In this document: piece by piece, positions 30,433 through 34,656 of the stretch
Position numbering within the stretch: position 1 is the stretch's first letter
How the letters are laid out: each line of letters starts with the position of its first letter
Source: Acidobacteriota bacterium
GTDB lineage: Bacteria; Acidobacteriota; Thermoanaerobaculia; UBA5066; Gp7-AA6
DNA: 34,656 nt
NCBI GenBank assembly: GCA_003222385.1
Contig: QHVV01000111.1
Span: 1-34,656, forward strand
Reading direction: 5' to 3'
Translations under genes and position numbers: made by a program
The notes under the pieces: generated by a model
What the model was told of the DNA's origin: nothing
The model's database searches: none
Seen by the model: the letters and a program-made list of their open reading frames with translations, nothing else

Positions 30433-33400
30433 ATGACGAGACGGCGGCTTCTGCTCGTGTGCCTCCTGAGCGCGGCGCCGTGGCTCCGCGCCCAGCCGTT
30501 CGATCCGAGTCTCTTCGCGGGAATGCGCTGGCGGCTCGTCGGGCCTTTCCGCGGAGGACGCGCCCTCGCGGCGGCGGGCGTTCCCGGCAACCCGAACCTC
30601 TTCTACTTCGGGGCGGTCGGCGGCGGCGTCTGGAGGAGCGACAACGCCGGACGCACCTGGGAGCCGATCTTCGACGGTCAGCCGATCGCCTCGATCGGGG
30701 CGCTCGCGGTCGCCCCATCCGACCCGCGCGTGATCTACGTCGGCTCGGGCGAGGCGGACATGCGCTCGGACATCTCTTACGGCAACGGCATGTACAAGTC
30801 GACCGACGGCGGCAAGAGCTGGATTTCGATCGGGCTGGCCGACACGCGGCAGATCGGCCGGATCCTGGTCGATCCGCGCAATCCCGACCTCGTCTTCGTC
30901 GCGGCGCTCGGTCACGCCTACGGCCCGAACAGAGAGCGCGGCGTCTTCCGGTCGAAGGACGGCGGGAAGAACTGGTCTCGCGCGCTCTTCCGCGACGAGA
31001 ACACCGGCGCGATCGACCTGGCGTTCGATCCGGCGAACAGTCGGACGATCCTCGCCGCGCTGTGGCAGACGCGGCGTCCGCCGTGGAACGTCTATCCCCC
31101 CTCGAACGGGCCGGGCAGCGGGCTCTATCGCTCGGACGACGGCGGCGACACCTGGAAGCCGGTCACCGCGGGTCTTCCGTCCGAGAAGCTGGGGCGCATC
31201 GGCATCGCGTTCGCGCCGTCGGACCCGCGCCGCGTCTACGCCGTCGTGGACGCGAAGGAGGGCGGCCTGTACGCTTCGCAGGACGGCGGCGCGACCTGGA
31301 ACCGCGCGAGCGCCGACAAACGGATCTGGGAGCGCGGCTGGTACTTCGGCGGCGTCACGGTCAATCCGAAGGACCCCGATGTGGTCTACGTCTGCGACGT
31401 CTCGATTTACCGCTCGACCGACGGCGGCAGGACCTTCGTGCCCGTCAAGGGCGCCCCGGGAGGCGACGACTATCACCAGCTCTGGATCGATCCGACCGAT
31501 CCACGACGGATGATCGTCGCGAGCGACCAGGGCACCGTCGTCTCCGTCGACGGCGCAAAGACCTGGAGCTCCTGGTACAACCAGCCGACCGCACAGCTCT
31601 ACCATGTCGCGACCGACGACCGGTTTCCGTACTGGATCTACGGCGCGCAGCAGGACAGCGGCGCGGTCGCGACGCCGTCGCGCACCGACTACCGCTCGGT
31701 CACGCTCCGCGACTGGCGCCCGATGGCGGCGGGCGGCGAGAACGGATACATCGCGCCCGATCCGTCGGACGCGAACGTCCTCTTCGGCGGAACGGTCGGT
31801 CGATTCGACTGGCGGACGCTCCAGGAACAGGATCTGGATCCCACGCTCGCGGACCCCGGCGATTACCGGCAGACCTGGACGCTGCCGCTCACGTTCTCGC
31901 CGCGCGACCCGCGCGCGCTCTACACCTCGAACCAGTTCCTCTTCAAGACGACGGACGCCGGCCGGCACTGGGAAAAGATCAGTCCCGACCTGACGCGCGA
32001 AGCCCCCGCCACGCCGGCGAACCTGGATCCGGTGACGGCCGCGGATACCGCCGTGAAAGAGCCTCGTCGAGGGGTCATCTACGCCGTCGCGCCTTCGCCG
32101 TTGAAGGACGGCTGGCTGTGGTGCGGCACCGACGACGGGCTGATCTGGCGGACCCGCGACGACGGCAAGAGCTGGCAGAACGTCACACCGAAGGAGCTGA
32201 TGGCCTGGTCGAAGGTCGGGATCATCGAACCGTCCCACTTCGACGCGGAGACCGCGTACGCCGCGATCGACCGCCATCGCCTCGACGATCTCGCCGCATA
32301 CGTCTACCGGACTCGCGACGGCGGCGCGACATGGACCTCCATCGCGCGCGGGATTCCATCCGGGAGCTACGTCAACGTCGTCCGCGAGGATCCCGCTCGC
32401 CGGGGGCTGCTCTATGCGGGCACGGAGACGGGCGTCTTCGTCTCGTTCGACGACGGCGATCACTGGCAGCCTCTGCAGCGGAACCTGCCCAACTGCTCGG
32501 TCCGCGACATTTCGGTCCGGAGGGGCGACGTCGTCATCGCGACCCATGGCCGGTCGTTCTGGGTCTTGGACGACGTCTCGCCGCTTCGCCAGCTCGACGC
32601 GAAAGTCGCGGGCTCCCGGCTCTGGCTCTTCGCGCCGCGGGAGACCGCGCGCCTTCGCCCCGCTTCTTTTCAGGGAACTCCGGAGCCCAAAGACGAGCCG
32701 GCCGGCGAGAACCCTCCCGACGGCGCGGTGATCGACTACTTCGTCGCGTCCGCGGCGGCGGCGCCGCTGACGCTCGAGATCACCGACGCGCGCGGCGAGC
32801 CGGTCCGCCGCTGGACGAGCGAGGCGAAGCCGACCACGCCGGACCTGCAGCGGATCACGGTCACGCCGGACTGGGCTCCTGCGGAGGCGCCGCCCGCCGC
32901 TTCGGCCGGAATGCACCGATTCGTCTGGGACCTCCACTACGCCTTGCCCGAGGAGCTCGTCAGCCGGACTCCGTCGTCCCGGGTCCGCTCCGGCGTCTGG
33001 GCTCCGCCCGGCCGCTACATCGTGCGCCTGACCGCCGCCGGCGCGACCCGGACCCAGCCGCTCGTGGTGACGAAGGATCCGCGCGTGTCCACCCCGGACG
33101 CCGATCTCGCGCGGCAGTTCGAGCTCGCCCGGGAGGTCCAGGCCGAGCGCGTCCGCGTCGCGAAGGCACTCCGGCAGGCCGACGCCCTTCGCAAGCAGAT
33201 CGCTTCGTTGCGGACCAGAGCGCCCGGCGCGGCCGGTAGCGCGATCGATTCGTTCGCGACGGCGCTCAATCTCGCCGCGGGTCCTCCCTTGACCGGCGGC
33301 TTCGAGGACTTCTTCGAAGAGAGAGAGGCCGCGCCGACGAGCCTTCGGCGGTTGTCGACCTCGCTCGCCCGCTTCCAGCAGACCGTCGAAAGCGCCGACG

Positions 33401-33555
33401 CGGCTCCGACGCCCGACGCCCTCGAGGGCTTCCGCCGGCGGCGCGAGATGGCGGCTCAGGGTCTCGGGCAGTGGCGCGAGCTCCTCGGCGCCGACCTCGT
33501 TCGCGCGAACGCGGCTCTCAAAACCGCGGGCTTGCCCCCTCTCGAGCCGGAGTGA
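30433..33555 (+). CDS. Large exported BNR/Asp-box repeat protein (sialidase-like or VPS10-like fold)
   Basis: 1040 residues. ATG with GGAGGT at 5-nt spacing. The signal peptide is about residues 1-20 (RRRLLLVCLLSAAPWLRA). At least eleven Asp-box-like motifs (S/T-x-D-x-G-x-T-W) are visible between about residues 65 and 690, for example SDNAGRTW, STDGGKSW, SKDGGKNW, SDDGGDTW, SQDGGATW, TTDAGRHW, TRDDGKSW, TRDGGATW and SFDDGDHW. They predict one or two beta-propellers. After about residue 720 follows a C-terminal part with a beta-sandwich-like stretch (LTLEITDARGEPVRRW, HRFVWDLHYALP) and a helical tail. It is related to proteins annotated as glycosyl hydrolase or sortilin-like, but no sialidase catalytic triad is claimed. 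It is secreted or periplasmic. Confidence 0.88.
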   Translation: MTRRRLLLVCLLSAAPWLRAQPFDPSLFAGMRWRLVGPFRGGRALAAAGVPGNPNLFYFGAVGGGVWRSDNAGRTWEPIFDGQPIASIGALAVAPSDPRVIYVGSGEADMRSDISYGNGMYKSTDGGKSWISIGLADTRQIGRILVDPRNPDLVFVAALGHAYGPNRERGVFRSKDGGKNWSRALFRDENTGAIDLAFDPANSRTILAALWQTRRPPWNVYPPSNGPGSGLYRSDDGGDTWKPVTAGLPSEKLGRIGIAFAPSDPRRVYAVVDAKEGGLYASQDGGATWNRASADKRIWERGWYFGGVTVNPKDPDVVYVCDVSIYRSTDGGRTFVPVKGAPGGDDYHQLWIDPTDPRRMIVASDQGTVVSVDGAKTWSSWYNQPTAQLYHVATDDRFPYWIYGAQQDSGAVATPSRTDYRSVTLRDWRPMAAGGENGYIAPDPSDANVLFGGTVGRFDWRTLQEQDLDPTLADPGDYRQTWTLPLTFSPRDPRALYTSNQFLFKTTDAGRHWEKISPDLTREAPATPANLDPVTAADTAVKEPRRGVIYAVAPSPLKDGWLWCGTDDGLIWRTRDDGKSWQNVTPKELMAWSKVGIIEPSHFDAETAYAAIDRHRLDDLAAYVYRTRDGGATWTSIARGIPSGSYVNVVREDPARRGLLYAGTETGVFVSFDDGDHWQPLQRNLPNCSVRDISVRRGDVVIATHGRSFWVLDDVSPLRQLDAKVAGSRLWLFAPRETARLRPASFQGTPEPKDEPAGENPPDGAVIDYFVASAAAAPLTLEITDARGEPVRRWTSEAKPTTPDLQRITVTPDWAPAEAPPAASAGMHRFVWDLHYALPEELVSRTPSSRVRSGVWAPPGRYIVRLTAAGATRTQPLVVTKDPRVSTPDADLARQFELAREVQAERVRVAKALRQADALRKQIASLRTRAPGAAGSAIDSFATALNLAAGPPLTGGFEDFFEEREAAPTSLRRLSTSLARFQQTVESADAAPTPDALEGFRRRREMAAQGLGQWRELLGADLVRANAALKTAGLPPLEPE

Positions 33556-33558
33556 TCG

Positions 33559-34314
33559 TCATTCGGTGAACGGCGCGCGGTCGATCGCGTCGCAGATGTT
33601 CGGAGGCTGGAAGCCCGGAACGTGGCGCTCGCCGATGTCCCGCATGAAACTGCGGGTCGCGCCGCGGGGATACCGGCGCACGACGTCGGCGCAGCCTTTG
33701 ACGAACGCCTTCTTGAAGCCGAGGCGGGGAAACGCCTCCACGATCTGGTTCCTCACGGCGGCCGTTACCTGCGAAGGATCCGGACCGAGAACGTCCGCGC
33801 CTGCGCCGGCGGAGACCAGCGCGATTTCCGGCTGTTTGTGATCCGCAATCGGCAGCGGGTGCATGGCGATTCCATCCCACACGACAGCTGCCCTTTCGGT
33901 GGAAACGCCCTGGTCTTTCAGGAAGCGAGCAGCCGCTTCGGCTCCCTGGATCTCGAACGGCATCGGCCCCATGAAACGCTCGGTGAGGCCGAGATCGTGG
34001 AGGATGCACGCGAGAAAGAGAAGCTCTTCGTCGTAGCGTCGCGCCTCGCTTCGGCCGACCAGCGCGCCGAAGAGATACGTGCGCAGGGAGTGGTTGAACA
34101 GATAGGGCGGACATGCTTCGCGCGCCAGAGCGGTGCCTCTCTTCGCCACGTCGGAGTCGACCAGCCGAACGCCCGCGATCTCGGTGGGTAGCCGGTCGCC
34201 CGGCGCGACGCCGGCGCCGGTCAAGCGCTCATCCAGCGACCCCGTCGGCGCCGCGGGGAGCAGACGACCGATCACGATCACACCGAGTCCGCTGCCGAAC
34301 TCCCGTCTGTTCAT
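33559..34314 (-). CDS. HD-domain protein with Tat-like signal
   Basis: 251 residues from ATG at 34314. The N-terminus NRREFGSGLGVIVIG has the twin-arginine look (RRxF followed by a hydrophobic stretch), so Tat export is likely. The HD fold is shown by LFNHSLRTYLFG, EELLFLACILHDLGLTERF (His-Asp pair) and VVWDGIAMHP. This order is like that of cyanamide hydratase/DdI-type HD proteins. The C-terminal part has KKAFVKGCADVVRRYPRG and QPPNICDAIDRAPF. Cyanamide hydratases are normally cytoplasmic, so an exported relative is unusual. The stop is 3 nt from the end of the convergent BNR gene. The ATG overlaps the TGA of a small upstream ORF (ATGA). Confidence 0.75.
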   Translation of the reverse strand: MNRREFGSGLGVIVIGRLLPAAPTGSLDERLTGAGVAPGDRLPTEIAGVRLVDSDVAKRGTALAREACPPYLFNHSLRTYLFGALVGRSEARRYDEELLFLACILHDLGLTERFMGPMPFEIQGAEAAARFLKDQGVSTERAAVVWDGIAMHPLPIADHKQPEIALVSAGAGADVLGPDPSQVTAAVRNQIVEAFPRLGFKKAFVKGCADVVRRYPRGATRSFMRDIGERHVPGFQPPNICDAIDRAPFTE

Positions 34315-34433
34315 TCAATCGAGTCGCCACCGTATCGCCATGTCCGCGTTTCCCAATCGCCATTTTCGGACGTGAATGTCCCGAAGTCCGAATAAAGCCG
34401 CGGATCGGTGACCAAATGGTCCGTGCCCTGCAT
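34311..34433 (-). CDS. Possible 40-residue ORF coupled to the HD gene
   Basis: A 40-residue frame from ATG at 34433 ends with TGA that overlaps the HD-gene ATG (ATGA), the arrangement used by many true gene pairs here. The peptide is rich in aromatic and polar residues (YSDFGTFTSENGDWETRTW). It has no recognised domain and no Shine-Dalgarno. The same frame stays open to 34637, but that part runs antisense to a better-supported gene. It may be a real small protein, or the end of a decayed one. Confidence 0.2.
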   Translation of the reverse strand: MQGTDHLVTDPRLYSDFGTFTSENGDWETRTWRYGGDSIE

Positions 34434-34485
34434 GGTATCCGGTGGCGCGACGTCCCGGATCGGAACGGGGAAGGCGCTGTCGATC

Positions 34486-34656
34486 ATGAAAATTGCGCAG
34501 TTCGTCAACGTGTTTCTGTTCGCGCTGGTCGCGGGGATCTTCTGGGGCACATGGTTCAGTCTCAGCCGTTCGATTTCCTCAATCACCCGACGACGTTCCT
34601 GGGGATCGGACGGACCGTAATCCGGAGCCAAGCGCACTCTCCGAGCTCTAGTCCTG
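34486..34656 (+). pseudogene. DUF1772-like small membrane protein, frameshifted and cut by the window edge
   Basis: ATG at 34486 opens a frame beginning with a hydrophobic helix, KIAQFVNVFLFALVAG, then IFWGTWFSLSRSISSIT. That opening is like membrane proteins of the DUF1772 type, which are usually followed by a TF-L-x-I-G-R-T segment. The native frame instead ends in TAA at 34618-34620 after an arginine-rich stretch. In the next frame TTFLGIGRTVIRS follows directly (about 34587-34630). One missing C in the run near 34584-34586 would restore ITPTTFLGIG. The gene is therefore frameshifted or carries a sequence error. A weak GGGGAAGG ribosome-binding site lies near 34468. The 3' end is outside the window. 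Confidence 0.45.

Noticed and set aside
30286-32937. Long open frames antisense and in parallel to the BNR-protein gene
   Set aside because: They have low-complexity Arg/Asp/Val composition, while the BNR frame has repeated Asp boxes, a signal peptide and a ribosome-binding site.
34434-34637. Upstream part of a 108-codon minus-strand frame
   Set aside because: It is antisense to the hydrophobic helix of the DUF1772-like gene, which has clear family-like sequence. Only the last 40 codons were kept, at low confidence.
1-34656. CRISPR arrays, prophage genes, insertion-sequence transposases, attachment sites, origin, rRNA and ordinary tRNA genes
   Set aside because: None were seen. Repeats in the window are limited to the short palindromes listed.

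Overview
The window is a GC-rich (roughly two-thirds G+C by eye), gene-dense piece of bacterial chromosome with no phage, plasmid or intact insertion-sequence genes. Several families are typical of Acidobacteriota and related soil or subsurface phyla: a Ser/Thr kinase fused to a TPR region, a VWA-like exported protein running from cutA, a HAF-repeat exported protein, a 1040-residue BNR/Asp-box exported protein, and stand-alone cyclodeaminase beside hutI. I therefore infer an Acidobacteriota-like organism. This rests on family content, not on a marker-gene tree.

Layout. 1-1197: end of a histidine-degradation operon (hutI, cyclodeaminase), closed by a strong terminator. 1525-7598: polA, an exported TonB-C-like protein, a small HExxH protein and a GT-C-like membrane protein. 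7595-9861 (minus): a kinase-TPR gene broken by an internal frame change. 9896-11797 (minus): selB, divergent across only 34 bp from 11832-13860 (yqeY, CYTH phosphatase/cyclase, sugar nucleotidyltransferase). 13865-14955 (minus): a competence or pilus pair (comEA-like plus GspH/FimT-like pseudopilin) behind a structured leader. 15323-17516: ubiX, ubiA-like prenyltransferase, deoxynucleoside kinase. 17737-20304: panB, panC, thiG. 20637-24003: zinc-ribbon protein with a long structured leader, cysteine synthase/CBS-like enzyme, cystathionine gamma-lyase/synthase-like enzyme, double CAP-domain protein. 24000-25729 (minus): cutA and a VWA-like protein that probably starts at CTG. 25854-26212: tmRNA (tag ANNSNFALAA). 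26280-34656: HAF protein, Ada-AlkA fusion glycosylase, two small exported proteins, the BNR protein, a Tat-like HD protein and a frameshifted membrane protein cut by the window edge.

Working together. Recognisable modules are histidine catabolism with one-carbon transfer, pantothenate synthesis (panB-panC), quinone precursor chemistry (ubiX-ubiA), transsulfuration or cysteine synthesis (two adjacent PLP enzymes), trans-translation, selenocysteine decoding and DNA uptake. Genes are packed tightly: ATGA, GTGA, TTGA and CTGA 4-nt overlaps are common, and two convergent pairs share a palindromic stop (TTAA, CTAG).

The most interesting layer is regulatory. About ten genes on both strands have a -10-like hexamer only 6-14 nt before the start codon and no Shine-Dalgarno, which predicts leaderless mRNAs, while a second set has good ribosome-binding sites and longer leaders. 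I found no convincing undescribed multi-gene system. The best leads are this leaderless architecture, the 34-bp selB/yqeY divergent promoter, a promoter followed at once by a terminator near 1270-1350, and structured leaders before the zinc-ribbon and comEA-like genes.
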